From positions 1-64,000 of the forward strand of contig NZ_BDBX01000035.1 in the NCBI RefSeq assembly GCF_001613205.1: DNA of 64,000 nucleotides. Direction: 5' to 3'. The position numbers were made by a program, and so were the translations under genes. The stretch comes from Nocardia sienata NBRC 100364 (GTDB taxonomy: Bacteria > Actinomycetota > Actinomycetes > Mycobacteriales > Mycobacteriaceae). Below, piece by piece: positions 8,682 through 17,787 of this stretch (position 1 is the first letter of the stretch; each line of letters starts with the position of its first letter). Below the pieces are notes generated by a model, which was not told the origin of the DNA, did no database searches, and saw only the letters and a program-made list of their open reading frames with translations.

Positions 8682-10628
8682 ATGGCCACTGCCGCGAAAG
8701 TCGACGCCACCGAGGAGCAGGCCAGAACCCTGGTCGAGGAATCCCGGGAGGCCACCTGGACCAAACCCTCCTTCGCGAAGGAGTTGTTCCTCGGCCGCTA
8801 CCGGGTGGACCTCATCCATCCCTTCCCGAAGCCCAGTGCGGAAGACACCGCCCGCACCGACGCGTATCTGGCGCGGCTACGGGCCTACTGCGAGACCCTC
8901 GACGGCAGCGTGATCGAGGAACAGGGCCGTATTCCAGAGGAATATGTACATGGGCTCGCCGAACTCGGCTGTTTCGGCCTGAAGATTCCCGAGGAGTACG
9001 GCGGGCAGGGCCTGAGCCAGGTCGGCTACAACAGGGCGTTGATGGTGGTCGGCTCGGTACACGCCAGCTTGGGCGCGCTGCTGTCCGCGCATCAGTCGAT
9101 CGGCGTTCCCGAACCCCTCAAGCTGGCGGGGACCCCGGAGCAGAAGCAGCGGTTCCTGCCGCGGTGCGCGCGGGGTGCGATCAGCGCCTTCCTGCTCACC
9201 GAACCCGATGTCGGCTCCGATCCGGCCCGTATCGCCAGTACCGCGACCCCCACGGCCGACGGCGAAGCCTATGAGCTGAACGGCGTCAAGCTGTGGACCA
9301 CCAACGGCGTGGTCGCCGAATTGCTGGTCGTGATGGCCCGGGTACCCAAGGGCGACGGGCACCGCGGCGGTATCTCCGCCTTCGTCGTCGAAGCCGACAG
9401 CGAGGGCATCACCGTGGAGCGGCGCAACTCGTTCATGGGTCTGCGCGGGCTCGAGAACGGCGTCACCCGCATGTACAACGTCCGGGTGCCCAGAGAAAAT
9501 CTGATCGGCCGGGAAGGCGACGGGTTGAAGATCGCTCTCACCACGCTCAATGCGGGTCGGCTCGCGATTCCGGCGCTGTGCACCGCGGCGGCCAAGTGGT
9601 CGTGCAAGATCGCCCGCGAATGGAGCACCGCCCGGGTGCAATGGGGACGGCCGGTCGGTGAGCACGCCGCGGTGGGCGCCAAGGTGTCCTTCATCGCCGC
9701 GACGACCTACGCACTGGAGGCGGTACTCGATCTCTCGGCGACCATGGCCGACGAGAACCGCAACGACATCCGTATCGAGGCGGCGCTGGCCAAGCTGTGG
9801 GCCTCGGAGATGGGCTGCCGGATCGCCGACGAACTCGTGCAGATCCGGGGCGGCCGCGGTTACGAGACGGCGGCGTCGTTGCGGGCCCGGGGCGAACGAG
9901 CGGTCGGCGCCGAACAGCTGGTCCGGGATCTGCGCATCAACCGGATCTTCGAGGGCTCCAGCGAGATCATGCGCCTGCTCGTCGCCCGCGAGATGGCCGA
10001 CGCGCATATGGCCGCCGCCGGAGCACTCGTCGACAAACACGCGGAATTCAAGGAGAAGGCCAAGGCCGCGGCGGGGGCCGGCGGCTTCTACGCCAAATGG
10101 TTCCCGCAGTTGGCCGTCGGGCCGGGGACGGCACCGGCCGGGTTCGCCGATTTCGGGCCGCTGGCCCGGCATATGCGCTTCGTCGAGCGGATGGCGCGCA
10201 AGCAGGCCCGCGCACTGATGTACGGGATGGCCCGCTGGCAGGCGAAGCTCGAGTACCGGCAGGTGTTCCTGGGTCGCCTCGTCGATATCGGCGCGGAACT
10301 GTTCGCCATGTCGGCGGCTTGTGTCCGCGCCCAGGCCGAGCGCGCCGACGGCACGGCGGAAGGCGAAGCCGCCACGGAACTGGCCGACGTCTTCTGCCGG
10401 CAGTCCCGGATCCGAGTACGCCAACTGTTCGACTCGCTGTGGGAGAACACCGACGACGCGGACGTGCGCCTGGCCCGCAACCTGTTCGACGGCCGCTACC
10501 GGTGGGTGGAGGAGGGCGCGCTCGACCCGAGTGAGGGCACCGGTCCGTGGATCGCCGAGTGGCAGATGGGTCCTTCCACCGAGGAGAACCTCCTGCGACC
10601 GTGGTTGCGGGTGGGCGCGCTGCACTGA
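8682..10628 (+). CDS. fadE10: Acyl-CoA dehydrogenase, FadE10 type
   Basis: 648 aa flavoprotein of the long acyl-CoA dehydrogenase class, performing alpha,beta-dehydrogenation of an acyl-CoA with FAD. The N-terminal domain carries CFGLKIPEEYGGQGLSQV, the middle domain SAFLLTEPDVGSDPARI and KLWTTNG, and the C-terminal helical domain QIRGGRGYETAASL and RIFEGSSEIMRLL, all diagnostic. Beyond residue 430 it has the extra C-terminal helical domain seen in VLCAD-like enzymes. Length and sequence recall Mycobacterium tuberculosis FadE10 (Rv0873). The start ATG follows GAGGGAGTCAAGCT, a good ribosome binding site. It sits alone between a papain-fold gene and the convergent mycolyltransferase, with no obvious beta-oxidation partners. 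Confidence 0.93.
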   Translation: MATAAKVDATEEQARTLVEESREATWTKPSFAKELFLGRYRVDLIHPFPKPSAEDTARTDAYLARLRAYCETLDGSVIEEQGRIPEEYVHGLAELGCFGLKIPEEYGGQGLSQVGYNRALMVVGSVHASLGALLSAHQSIGVPEPLKLAGTPEQKQRFLPRCARGAISAFLLTEPDVGSDPARIASTATPTADGEAYELNGVKLWTTNGVVAELLVVMARVPKGDGHRGGISAFVVEADSEGITVERRNSFMGLRGLENGVTRMYNVRVPRENLIGREGDGLKIALTTLNAGRLAIPALCTAAAKWSCKIAREWSTARVQWGRPVGEHAAVGAKVSFIAATTYALEAVLDLSATMADENRNDIRIEAALAKLWASEMGCRIADELVQIRGGRGYETAASLRARGERAVGAEQLVRDLRINRIFEGSSEIMRLLVAREMADAHMAAAGALVDKHAEFKEKAKAAAGAGGFYAKWFPQLAVGPGTAPAGFADFGPLARHMRFVERMARKQARALMYGMARWQAKLEYRQVFLGRLVDIGAELFAMSAACVRAQAERADGTAEGEAATELADVFCRQSRIRVRQLFDSLWENTDDADVRLARNLFDGRYRWVEEGALDPSEGTGPWIAEWQMGPSTEENLLRPWLRVGALH

Positions 10629-10636
10629 TCCCGTCG

Positions 10637-11614
10637 TCAGCCCGCGCCGAGCGCGTCGAGGATCATCGGGCGGGCGGTGGTGATCGCCTGCCCCCAGTAG
10701 GGCCAGGTATGAGTGCCGTTGACCAGATCGACGCGGGCCGGGATGCCCAGCGCCGCGACCCGATCGCGGAAGATCTGCGCGGCCACCGTCGCCAAGGCCT
10801 CCAGGCCCATCGCATTCACGGTGTTACCGGCGCCGTAGGGCAGGTCGGGAGCACCGGGCACGCCGTTACCGGCCCAGATGTACATCGGCAGGCCGCGCAG
10901 CAGTTCGGCCTGCAGAGTGGGATCGTTGCGGTTCCAGGCCGGGTCGCCGGGAGGCCCCCACATATCGTCCACGTTGAACCGGCCTTCGTCCCACAGTGCG
11001 GCGCGGACCGCTTCGTTCCACATCGGAAAGGCCGGGTGCAGAAATCCGGAGAACGATCCGGCGAACTTGAACTGGCCGCGGTGGTGCGCGGCGAGCGCCA
11101 GGGCCGCCCCGCCGCCCATGGAGGCACCCACGATGGCGTTATTGCTGCGCGAGACACCGTATTTCGCGAGGAAGGCCGGCAGCTCCTCGGTGAGGAAGGT
11201 TTCCCACTTATACGTCGTGGCCTGGCCGTTCGTGCTGCTCGGCCGGTACCAGTCGGCATAGAAACTGGAATGCCCGCCGACCGGGAACACCAGCGTCACA
11301 TCGTCTCCGGCGAACCGACGCAGCACATCGGTATCGCTGGTCCACTGATTGTGGTCGTGGGGCGCCCGCAGGCCGTCGAGCACATAGAGCGCCGCCCGCC
11401 CACCGCGCGCCGCCCACTGCACCTGAACCTTGATCGGACCCATCCCGGACGGCACCACGAGTTCCTGATACCCACCGGCCGGGGCCCGCAGTGCCGGCGC
11501 ACCGAGCGGCGCCGCACCCGCCACCGCCCCGCCGGCACCGGTGGCCAGCACCAGTGCCGCAACGAACACACCGAGTTTCCGCAGCCGCCCCCACGCAGCC
11601 TGCCGCCTCTCCAC
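10637..11614 (-). CDS. Antigen 85-like mycolyltransferase / secreted esterase
   Basis: 325 aa alpha/beta hydrolase of the Ag85 (esterase D-like) family, which transfers mycolic acids to trehalose or arabinogalactan in the cell envelope. Visible family landmarks are VFPVGGHSSFYADWY, TTYKWETFLTEELP, nucleophile S165 in GASMGGGAAL, and the C-terminal THTWPYWG holding the catalytic His. Residues 1-35 are a signal peptide (basic RRQAAWGRLRK, then a hydrophobic core ending AGGAVAGAAP). The GTG at 11614 follows GAGG by a few bases; longer versions starting upstream would put non-coding-like sequence before the signal peptide. It is convergent with fadE10, with only 8 bp between the stop codons. The nucleophile elbow is GASMGG rather than the GLSMSG of classical Ag85 proteins. 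Confidence 0.9.
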   Translation of the reverse strand: MERRQAAWGRLRKLGVFVAALVLATGAGGAVAGAAPLGAPALRAPAGGYQELVVPSGMGPIKVQVQWAARGGRAALYVLDGLRAPHDHNQWTSDTDVLRRFAGDDVTLVFPVGGHSSFYADWYRPSSTNGQATTYKWETFLTEELPAFLAKYGVSRSNNAIVGASMGGGAALALAAHHRGQFKFAGSFSGFLHPAFPMWNEAVRAALWDEGRFNVDDMWGPPGDPAWNRNDPTLQAELLRGLPMYIWAGNGVPGAPDLPYGAGNTVNAMGLEALATVAAQIFRDRVAALGIPARVDLVNGTHTWPYWGQAITTARPMILDALGAG

Positions 11615-11789
11615 TAACCACCTCGTACTCAGTCGTCGGTCTCGAATCGCGCCGCTGAACAACGCTACCGGCGAGATACCCACTACGCCCGCACGAAACT
11701 TCCCACGAATCGGAAGTGGAGATGAGCTCTTCGCGGGCCGGAGATTTCGCGTGTGCGGTTTGTCTTCGCGTCCCAGTCCGATTGGTCGG

Positions 11790-11795
11790 TATCCT
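11790..11795 (+). promoter_or_regulatory. -10 element (TATCCT) of second papain-fold gene
   Basis: TATCCT, six bases, GTG at 11802. It matches the promoter geometry of the paralogue at 7531 and fixes the start within a longer open frame. Confidence 0.5.
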
Positions 11796-11801
11796 TTTTC
11801 G

Positions 11802-12722
11802 GTGGCCGGAGGAGATCTGGGCGCGATCGTCGCCACAACACTGCGCCGTCTGAAATCGTCATTCGACGGAGTGGCCGGTGTGCTCTTTCGCGATACCGAA
11901 GCGATAGCTCGGACCAGTCGCGGTGGTGCGGACACGCTGCAGAACCGCGCCGATGTCGGCCTCGGCGGCGTCCACCGGAGCGAGGCCGGCAAGCCCGACC
12001 CCGTGGCGGATCTCGCGTTGAATCCGCCGGATCGGCTCGGACCTCCGCTGCGCACCGGACAGAATCCGGGTTTGCTGGTCGCGGACGAATTCGATCGCAT
12101 GTACCGGGCGGGCGAGAAGGCACGCTGGGCGAACTACGACACCAAGTTGCTGAAACAAGACCTTCGCGGGTTCGAACACTGGCTGCGGACCGAGGGCCCG
12201 CTCGCGCCGCTCACCGAACACTACGGCCTGAACTGCTGGGAGATGATCGGCTACGCGGCGGCGAGAGCCGGGGTACTGGATAAACATCGACTTCGCGACC
12301 TGTTCCAGTTACCACGCGACCCGGACGGCACCTGGAGACAGGGCGATATGAACTCGTTCCTCGAACGCATGGAGCGTAAGCGGATGCCCAAAGGAAGCCG
12401 TATCTACACCGGTGACCCGGGCGACCCGCGACCGCGGCGCGGCGATATCGTGATGTGGAACAGCACCGCCGACCACGTCACGATGGCCACCGGCCGTACC
12501 GCTGCGGACGGATCGCCCGAGTTGTACTCGTTCTGGCATGCACCGAAACACCCACTCACCTGGGACGAGGCCACCGAATATTCGAGTGTGACGGATGCGG
12601 TGCAGCTGACCTCGGTGAACGAGTTGACGGAGGCGATGTACAACATGCGGCTCAAGGACGGCGAGCTCCTCTACGACAGATCGATCCCCTTCGAGATCCA
12701 CTACGGCCGCGGGCCTTGGTGA
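11802..12722 (+). CDS. NlpC/P60- or CHAP-like (papain-fold) putative cysteine hydrolase, paralogue 2
   Basis: 306 aa, GTG start. It is clearly paralogous to 7543-8508: shared blocks include KARWANYD, EGPLAPL, EHYGLNCWEMIGYAA (C145), RGDIVMWN, HVTMATGR (H225), LYSFWHAPK and an identical GRGPW C-terminus. The segment between the N-terminal helices and the catalytic half (residues 38-95) is divergent. The N-terminal 30 residues align without gaps, including VLFRDT. No signal peptide or membrane span is seen. The two copies flank fadE10 and the mycolyltransferase gene, suggesting an old local duplication or two insertions around a core segment. Enzyme class is inferred from the Cys/His arrangement only. 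Confidence 0.75.
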   Translation: MAGGDLGAIVATTLRRLKSSFDGVAGVLFRDTEAIARTSRGGADTLQNRADVGLGGVHRSEAGKPDPVADLALNPPDRLGPPLRTGQNPGLLVADEFDRMYRAGEKARWANYDTKLLKQDLRGFEHWLRTEGPLAPLTEHYGLNCWEMIGYAAARAGVLDKHRLRDLFQLPRDPDGTWRQGDMNSFLERMERKRMPKGSRIYTGDPGDPRPRRGDIVMWNSTADHVTMATGRTAADGSPELYSFWHAPKHPLTWDEATEYSSVTDAVQLTSVNELTEAMYNMRLKDGELLYDRSIPFEIHYGRGPW

Positions 12723-12835
12723 ACCGTTCAGCGCTACTCGGCGACCCGGGCTCCGGCTCGCATGGAGGCGCCTGCCGCATGTCGGTATCGGATGCACTGC
12801 GGTCGACCGCAACCATTTGCGGGCAGCCCGGGACC

Positions 12836-13630
12836 TCAGCCTCGCGGTAAGGCTTGCACGATCCTGGTGATCCGAGCTCCGGCGTCGCGCACCTTCTCGA
12901 TCTTCGCGGCCAGTGCGTCGCCTTCGAACTCTTCGGCCCGGCCGCCCACGCTGATGGACGCGACCACAGATCCGTCCCGCCCCAGGATCGGCGCCGCCAC
13001 CGCGGCAACCCCGGGCAGATAGTCCGAATTGCTCAGCGAGTAGCCGGCATTCTTGATCTCGTCCAGGTGTTCGACGAGCCGGTCCGCCTGAGTGATGGTC
13101 CGCTCGGTGATCGCCGGCAGCTCGTCGCTGATCCATCTTTCCCGCAATGCTTCCGAGTGGGCGAGCATGACGGTCGGCCCCGCCGCGGCGTGATAGGGCA
13201 TCACGGATCCGACAGTGATCCCGGCGACGACGAGCGAGTTCCGCCCTTCGAGCAGATCGATGCAAACCGCGCCCTGTTCCGCGGGGACCATCAGATAGGC
13301 CGTGTTACCGAACGCAGTCGCCAACTCTTCCATAAAAGGCTTTGCCGCAGAACGGATATCGAGTTTCGACAACGCGGCGGCTCCGATCTCGAAGACCGGC
13401 ATCGCCACCCGGTAGGCGCCCTCCTCGGTGCGATCAACCCACCCCGCCTGGATAAGCGTGGCCATCAGACGGAACACCGTCGTCTTGTTCATCCCGCTCG
13501 CCACGGTGAGGTCGTTCAGCGTCCAGGCGGGACGGTCCGCGCTGAAGTGACCGAGCAGCGTGCACGCCTTGAGGACGGCGCCCACGACATCGCGACCCCC
13601 CGGCGCCTCGGACTCTACGGGCACAGCCAC
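12836..13630 (-). CDS. IclR-family transcriptional regulator
   Basis: 264 aa. The N-terminal winged helix-turn-helix spans roughly residues 15-80 (LNDLTVASGMNKTTVFRLMATL, YRVAMPVFEIG) and the GAF-like effector domain fills the rest (AYLMVPAEQGAVCIDLLEG, YHAAAGPTVMLA, YSLSNSDYLPGVAAVAAPI, VASISVGG). IclR regulators control small-molecule catabolism and often bind a pathway intermediate. It is transcribed divergently from the lyase/dehydratase/transporter/ligase operon starting at 13783, so it is very likely the local regulator of that operon. Confidence 0.93.
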   Translation of the reverse strand: MAVPVESEAPGGRDVVGAVLKACTLLGHFSADRPAWTLNDLTVASGMNKTTVFRLMATLIQAGWVDRTEEGAYRVAMPVFEIGAAALSKLDIRSAAKPFMEELATAFGNTAYLMVPAEQGAVCIDLLEGRNSLVVAGITVGSVMPYHAAAGPTVMLAHSEALRERWISDELPAITERTITQADRLVEHLDEIKNAGYSLSNSDYLPGVAAVAAPILGRDGSVVASISVGGRAEEFEGDALAAKIEKVRDAGARITRIVQALPRG

Positions 13631-13700
13631 TGCTACTCACTCGCTTCCACGGGTCGTGCGATCGATGTCGCCACCATACGAACACATCCCTCGTTCGGGG

Positions 13701-13770
13701 TTGACTTTGTGACCTGAGCCACCTTACCGTCTCATATCGAGATACGAAACGCATTCCGCATTGCGAAACG
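13701..13770 (+). promoter_or_regulatory. Promoter and candidate IclR operator of the catabolic operon
   Basis: TTGACT (13701-13706) and TTACCG (13724-13729) are separated by 17 bases, a plausible -35/-10 pair with a start near 13736. Immediately downstream CGAAACG occurs twice (13745-13751 and 13764-13770), flanking CATTCCGCATTG, a direct-repeat/partial-dyad arrangement of the kind IclR proteins bind. GGAGAG then precedes the GTG at 13783. Confidence 0.45.
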
Positions 13771-13782
13771 GAGAGTGGACTG

Positions 13783-14649
13783 GTGCGCAGCCCGACCTTG
13801 AAAGACCTCACGTCGAACGGACTCGTCTACGCCCCCGGCGTATGGGACGGCCTCACCGCCCGCCTTGCCGAACAGGCCGGTTTCAGCGCCCTGTGCGCCT
13901 CGGGCTTCGCCGTCTCGGCAGCGCTGGGCCTCCCCGACGCCGAGCTCTACACCCAGACCGAGAACCTCCAGGCGGTCCGCACGATCCGGGAGTCCTCCAA
14001 GCTGCCGCTGGTCGCCGATATCGACACCGGCTACGGCAATGCCGTCAATGCCGCCCGCACCGCCACCAAGTTCGCCGACGCCGGCGTCGGCGGAATGTTC
14101 ATGGAGGACCAGGTCTCCCCCAAGTCCTGCCCCATCTGCGTGGGCGACCCCGTCGACCTGATCACCGTCGCCGAGGCCACCGGCAAGATCCGCGCCGTCC
14201 GTGACTCAATCCCCGACGACGTCCTGCTGATCGCCCGCACCGACGCTCGCGGCGATGATGCCATCCGCCGCGCCCAGGCCTACGTCGAGGCCGGCGCCGA
14301 CATGATCATGCCGGTCACCAAGACCTTCGAGACCGTCGAGCAGTGGCTGCGCTGCCATGAGGAGGTCGGCGTCCCGCTCATGGCCACCCTCACCGCCTCG
14401 ACCTGGACCGAACGCGATTTCACCCCCGAGATCCTCGACCAGATCGGCGTCCGACTCGCCCTGCTGCCCACCCAGGTGCTGATGGCGGTGGCAGGGGCGG
14501 CCCGCGAAACCCTGAAGCGGCTGGCCACCGGTGAAGCCCCCGCCCAGGTCAGCACCGACGCGCTTCAGCACCACGAGTTCGTCGAACTGATCGGGTTCCC
14601 CGAGGTCGAGGCCATGCAGAACAAGTACCTACCCGCGAAGGAGCAGTGA
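13783..14649 (+). CDS. PEP mutase/isocitrate-lyase superfamily lyase
   Basis: 288 aa TIM-barrel lyase related to methylisocitrate and 2,3-dimethylmalate lyases, which cleave a C-C bond in a 2-hydroxy-dicarboxylate to give pyruvate or glyoxylate plus a second acid. Metal-site motifs are present: LVADIDTGYGN (D79, D81), MFMEDQ (E108, D109) and LLIARTDAR. The catalytic-loop signature is unusual: family members with C-C lyase activity carry KRCGH, whereas here it reads KSCPICVG (C116, C119), keeping a Cys but not the Gly-His. First gene of an operon whose dehydratase subunits would make or consume its hydroxy-diacid substrate. Dimethylmalate lyase of anaerobic nicotinate breakdown is the closest pathway analogy; the actual substrate is unknown. 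Confidence 0.85.
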   Translation: MRSPTLKDLTSNGLVYAPGVWDGLTARLAEQAGFSALCASGFAVSAALGLPDAELYTQTENLQAVRTIRESSKLPLVADIDTGYGNAVNAARTATKFADAGVGGMFMEDQVSPKSCPICVGDPVDLITVAEATGKIRAVRDSIPDDVLLIARTDARGDDAIRRAQAYVEAGADMIMPVTKTFETVEQWLRCHEEVGVPLMATLTASTWTERDFTPEILDQIGVRLALLPTQVLMAVAGAARETLKRLATGEAPAQVSTDALQHHEFVELIGFPEVEAMQNKYLPAKEQ

Positions 14650-15911
14650 CCGCCGTGGGTTACACGATGACGGAGAAGATCCTGGGCCGCGCCTCGGACC
14701 GGGACACGGTCCGCGCCGGCGAGAACCACGCCGTGCACCCGGCCCGCATGATCGCCTACGACTTCCCCGGCTACACCGATGTGATGTTCCGGCAGATGCG
14801 CGAGGACTTCGGGATCACCGAACTGGAGGACCCGAGCCGCTACATCGTCTTCATCGACCACATGCTCACCAAGGGCAACGACAAGGAAACCGAAGTCCAC
14901 CAGGTCACCCGCGACTGGTGCGAGTTCTACGGCATCGAACTGCACGAGGGCCGCGGTATCGGCCACCAGCTCACCGCCGAGCTGGGCCTGGCGATCCCCG
15001 GCGAATTCCTGGTCCATTTCGACGGCCATATCAGCGGTATCGGCGCGTTCGGCGCCCTCGGGTGGGGTATCCGGCGCGACCTCATCGAAGCCTGGGTCAC
15101 CGGCCGCGTCTTCGTCGATATCCCCGCCACCACCCGCTTCGACCTCGTCGGCGAATTCCCGCCCGGCGTCGACAGCCGCGACCTCGTGCACACCATCATC
15201 GATCTGGTCGGCGCCGACGGTTGCGCCCATCAGGTGATGGAATTCGGCGGCCCCGGCGCCCGCGCCATGACCATCGACCACCGCCAGGGCCTGTGCGGCA
15301 TGGCCATGTTCACCGGCGCCGTCTCCGCGCTCTTCGAACCCGACGAGACGTCCCTCGCCTACGCGAAGAATGTCGCCCGCCGCGACTTCGACCCGGTCTA
15401 TCCCGACCCCGACGCCACCTACGCGGCCCGCCACACCATCGACCTCTCCACCCTGACTCCCCGGGTGGTCCTCCCCGGTTCGGCCCGGGCCGTCAACACC
15501 AAAACCGCCCAGGAACTCGCCGGCACACCCATCACCAAGGCATTCATCGGCTCCTGCGCCAGCGGCCGCATCGAAGACCTACGCGCCGCCGCACTGGTCC
15601 TGGACGGCCGCAAGGTCGCCCCCGGCGTCGAACTCAATGTCGTCCCCACTTCACAGAAGGTGTACGAGCAGGCCGAGCGGGAAGGCATCCTCGATGTGCT
15701 CCGCGCCGCAGGTGCGCATATCAATATATCGAGCTGTGATTTCTGCTTCGGCTACCAGAAACCCCTGCAGGCCGGCGAGAACTGCATCTCCACCGGCGTC
15801 CTGAACATCTCCGGCCGCATGGGCAGCCCCGACGCCAATATCTACATGGGCTCCCCCTACACCGTCGCCGCCAGCGCCCTGGCCGGCACCATCCAGGAGT
15901 CGGTCCAGTGA
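14646..15911 (+). CDS. Aconitase/LeuC-type dehydratase, large subunit
   Basis: 421 aa, starting at a GTG that overlaps the previous stop by four bases. This is the [4Fe-4S] large subunit of an isopropylmalate isomerase/homoaconitase-type hydro-lyase: cluster ligands are C304 (GSCASGR, usually GSCTNGR) and C364 and C367 (SSCDFCFGY). The C-terminal RMGSPDANIYMGSPYTVAASAL motif has the substrate-binding Arg (R391). Length matches LeuC/DmdA proteins. It should form a heterodimer with the small subunit encoded next. Context (lyase upstream, MHS transporter and CoA ligase downstream, no leu genes) argues against leucine synthesis and for a catabolic dehydratase such as dimethylmalate dehydratase or an analogue. 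Confidence 0.88.
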   Translation: MTAVGYTMTEKILGRASDRDTVRAGENHAVHPARMIAYDFPGYTDVMFRQMREDFGITELEDPSRYIVFIDHMLTKGNDKETEVHQVTRDWCEFYGIELHEGRGIGHQLTAELGLAIPGEFLVHFDGHISGIGAFGALGWGIRRDLIEAWVTGRVFVDIPATTRFDLVGEFPPGVDSRDLVHTIIDLVGADGCAHQVMEFGGPGARAMTIDHRQGLCGMAMFTGAVSALFEPDETSLAYAKNVARRDFDPVYPDPDATYAARHTIDLSTLTPRVVLPGSARAVNTKTAQELAGTPITKAFIGSCASGRIEDLRAAALVLDGRKVAPGVELNVVPTSQKVYEQAEREGILDVLRAAGAHINISSCDFCFGYQKPLQAGENCISTGVLNISGRMGSPDANIYMGSPYTVAASALAGTIQESVQ

Positions 15912-16441
15912 GCGCCTATCCCCCACCCCCGGACATCATCGAAGGCAAGGTCGCCTGGGTCTTCGGCGACGATTTCGATATCGACCTCGTCGTCGGCGTC
16001 GCCAATATCAAGTCCTACGACCCCGACCGTCTGCGCTCGGTATGTATGCAGGCCTACGACCCCACCTTCACCGACCGCGTCCGCCCCGGCGATATCATCG
16101 TCGGCGGCCGTAACTTCGGCTACGGTCATCCGCACTATCCGCCCATGGTCGCCCTCCGCAACGCGGGTATCGCGGCCATCGTCGCGGAATCCTTCTCGCC
16201 CGGCTTCTGGCGCGGCGAGACCTTCAACGGCATGCCGTTGATCACGATCCCCGGCGTCTCGACCGCAGTCCGGGTCGACGACGCCGTGGCCCTCGACTGG
16301 CGCACCGCCACCCTGCGCCGGCCCGAGGGACCCGACCTGGTCGGAACCCCACCGAATCCGCGGACCGTTCAGGTCATCGAGGCCGGTGGTTCGTATGAAC
16401 TCCTGCTCGCCGAGCACGCACGCCAAGGACAACCGCAATGA
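15908..16441 (+). CDS. Aconitase/LeuD-type dehydratase, small subunit
   Basis: 177 aa, GTG start overlapping the large-subunit stop by four bases. It is the swivelling small domain: GKVAWVFGDDFDIDLV at the N-terminus, GDIIVGGRNFGYG in the middle, and AGIAAIVAESFSPGFWR and NGMPLITIPG toward the C-terminus. In typical LeuD proteins the NFGxG motif is followed by SSREH, whose Ser and Arg contact the substrate carboxylate; here the segment is HPHYPPM instead. This suggests a substrate different from isopropylmalate or citrate. The partner is the preceding gene. Confidence 0.87.
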   Translation: MSAYPPPPDIIEGKVAWVFGDDFDIDLVVGVANIKSYDPDRLRSVCMQAYDPTFTDRVRPGDIIVGGRNFGYGHPHYPPMVALRNAGIAAIVAESFSPGFWRGETFNGMPLITIPGVSTAVRVDDAVALDWRTATLRRPEGPDLVGTPPNPRTVQVIEAGGSYELLLAEHARQGQPQ

Positions 16442-17787
16442 CCAATGTCGATCATCGCGTCGAGAACCCTGACAGCCGGCCCGCCGGGCAGCTGCCGGTG
16501 ACCGCACCGAAGAAGTCGAACTCCGTGGCCCGCCGCGCCGCCATCGCCGGCGGCGTCGGCACCCTCATCGAGTACTACGACTTCGCGGTCTACGGCTTCC
16601 TCGCCGTCACCATCGCCCCCCTGTTCTTCCCCTCGGACAATTCCGGGGTGTCGATCCTGTCGACCCTCGCCGTCTTCGGCGTCGCCTACGTCGCCCGCCC
16701 CCTCGGCGGCATATTCTTCGGCCGCCTCGGCGACCGCCGCGGCCGCCGCCACGCCCTCGTCATCACCGTCGTCAGCATGGGCGTGGCCTGCGGCATCCTC
16801 GGCCTGCTCCCCACCCATTCGACCGTCGGCGTCCTCGCCCCCATCCTGCTGGTCCTCGTCCGCCTCGCCCAGGGCTTCTCCGCCGGCGGCGAAGTCGGCG
16901 GCGCCGCGACCTATATCGCCGAATCCGCCCCGCCCCGCAAACGCGGCTTCTTCGGCTCCTTCACCCCCGTCGGATCCACCCTCGGCTTCGCCGTCGCCGC
17001 CGCCGTCGTGGGTGTGGTCGCCCTGATCACCACCGACGAGCAGATGGAGTCGTGGGGCTGGCGTATCCCGTTCCTGCTCGCCCTCCCCCTCGCCTACGTC
17101 TGCCTCCGCGTCCGGATGAAGCTCGAGGACACCCCCGAATTCGAGGAGATGGCCGAGAAGCAGCAGGTCACCAAGAGTCCGCTGCTGGACACGGTCACCA
17201 AGAACCCGTGGTCCGTCCTCCGCGTCGTCGGTGTCGCCATCGCGATGAACGGCTCCGGCTACATCGGCCTGACCTACTTCAGCGTCTACCTGATCAAAGA
17301 CCTGGGCTTCTCCAAGGACGCCGTCTACTGGACCTCCGCCATCGCCATCGCCCTGGCCTGCGCCACCTTCCCGATCAGCGGCATGCTCACCGACAGGTTC
17401 GGTCGTAAACCGGTACTCGTCGGCGGGTACCTCGCCTACGTCGTGATCGCGCTTCCGGCGTTCATGATCATGGGGGCGACGGAGAGCATTCTCGTGATCG
17501 GCATCGTCTACTTCCTGTACATGGTGCTCAACGGGGTTGTGCAGGTTCCGGCGTTCCCGCTGTTCACCGAACTCTTCCCGCGAACGGTTCGCTACACCGG
17601 AGTCTCGCTGGGCTTCAATATCGGCACCATCGCCGCCGGCGGGACCGCCCCCTATGTCGCCGCGCAGTTGGTCGAATCGACCGGCAACGCGATGTCACCC
17701 GCCTACTGGGTGATGGGTGTCTGCGCCATCGGCCTGCTCACCGTCGCCACCATCCGCGAAACCAGCCGCAAGGAACTCCCTGCATGA
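16438..17787 (+). CDS. MFS transporter, metabolite:H+ symporter (MHS) type
   Basis: 449 aa with about 12 hydrophobic spans, located in the cytoplasmic membrane. MHS signatures are visible: GTLIEYYDFAVYGFLA in helix 1, RPLGGIFFGRLGDRRGRRHAL between helices 2 and 3, RLAQGFSAGGEVGGAATYIAE in helix 4 and LTDRFGRKPVLVGG between the halves. Known MHS proteins import citrate, 2-oxoglutarate, shikimate, proline or betaine with protons. In this operon it presumably imports the carboxylic acid handled by the lyase, dehydratase and ligase. The start overlaps the preceding stop (ATGA). Confidence 0.93.
   Translation: MTNVDHRVENPDSRPAGQLPVTAPKKSNSVARRAAIAGGVGTLIEYYDFAVYGFLAVTIAPLFFPSDNSGVSILSTLAVFGVAYVARPLGGIFFGRLGDRRGRRHALVITVVSMGVACGILGLLPTHSTVGVLAPILLVLVRLAQGFSAGGEVGGAATYIAESAPPRKRGFFGSFTPVGSTLGFAVAAAVVGVVALITTDEQMESWGWRIPFLLALPLAYVCLRVRMKLEDTPEFEEMAEKQQVTKSPLLDTVTKNPWSVLRVVGVAIAMNGSGYIGLTYFSVYLIKDLGFSKDAVYWTSAIAIALACATFPISGMLTDRFGRKPVLVGGYLAYVVIALPAFMIMGATESILVIGIVYFLYMVLNGVVQVPAFPLFTELFPRTVRYTGVSLGFNIGTIAAGGTAPYVAAQLVESTGNAMSPAYWVMGVCAIGLLTVATIRETSRKELPA

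Noticed and set aside
8877..10625. 582-codon minus-strand open frame
   Set aside because: Antisense shadow of fadE10 without domain signatures.
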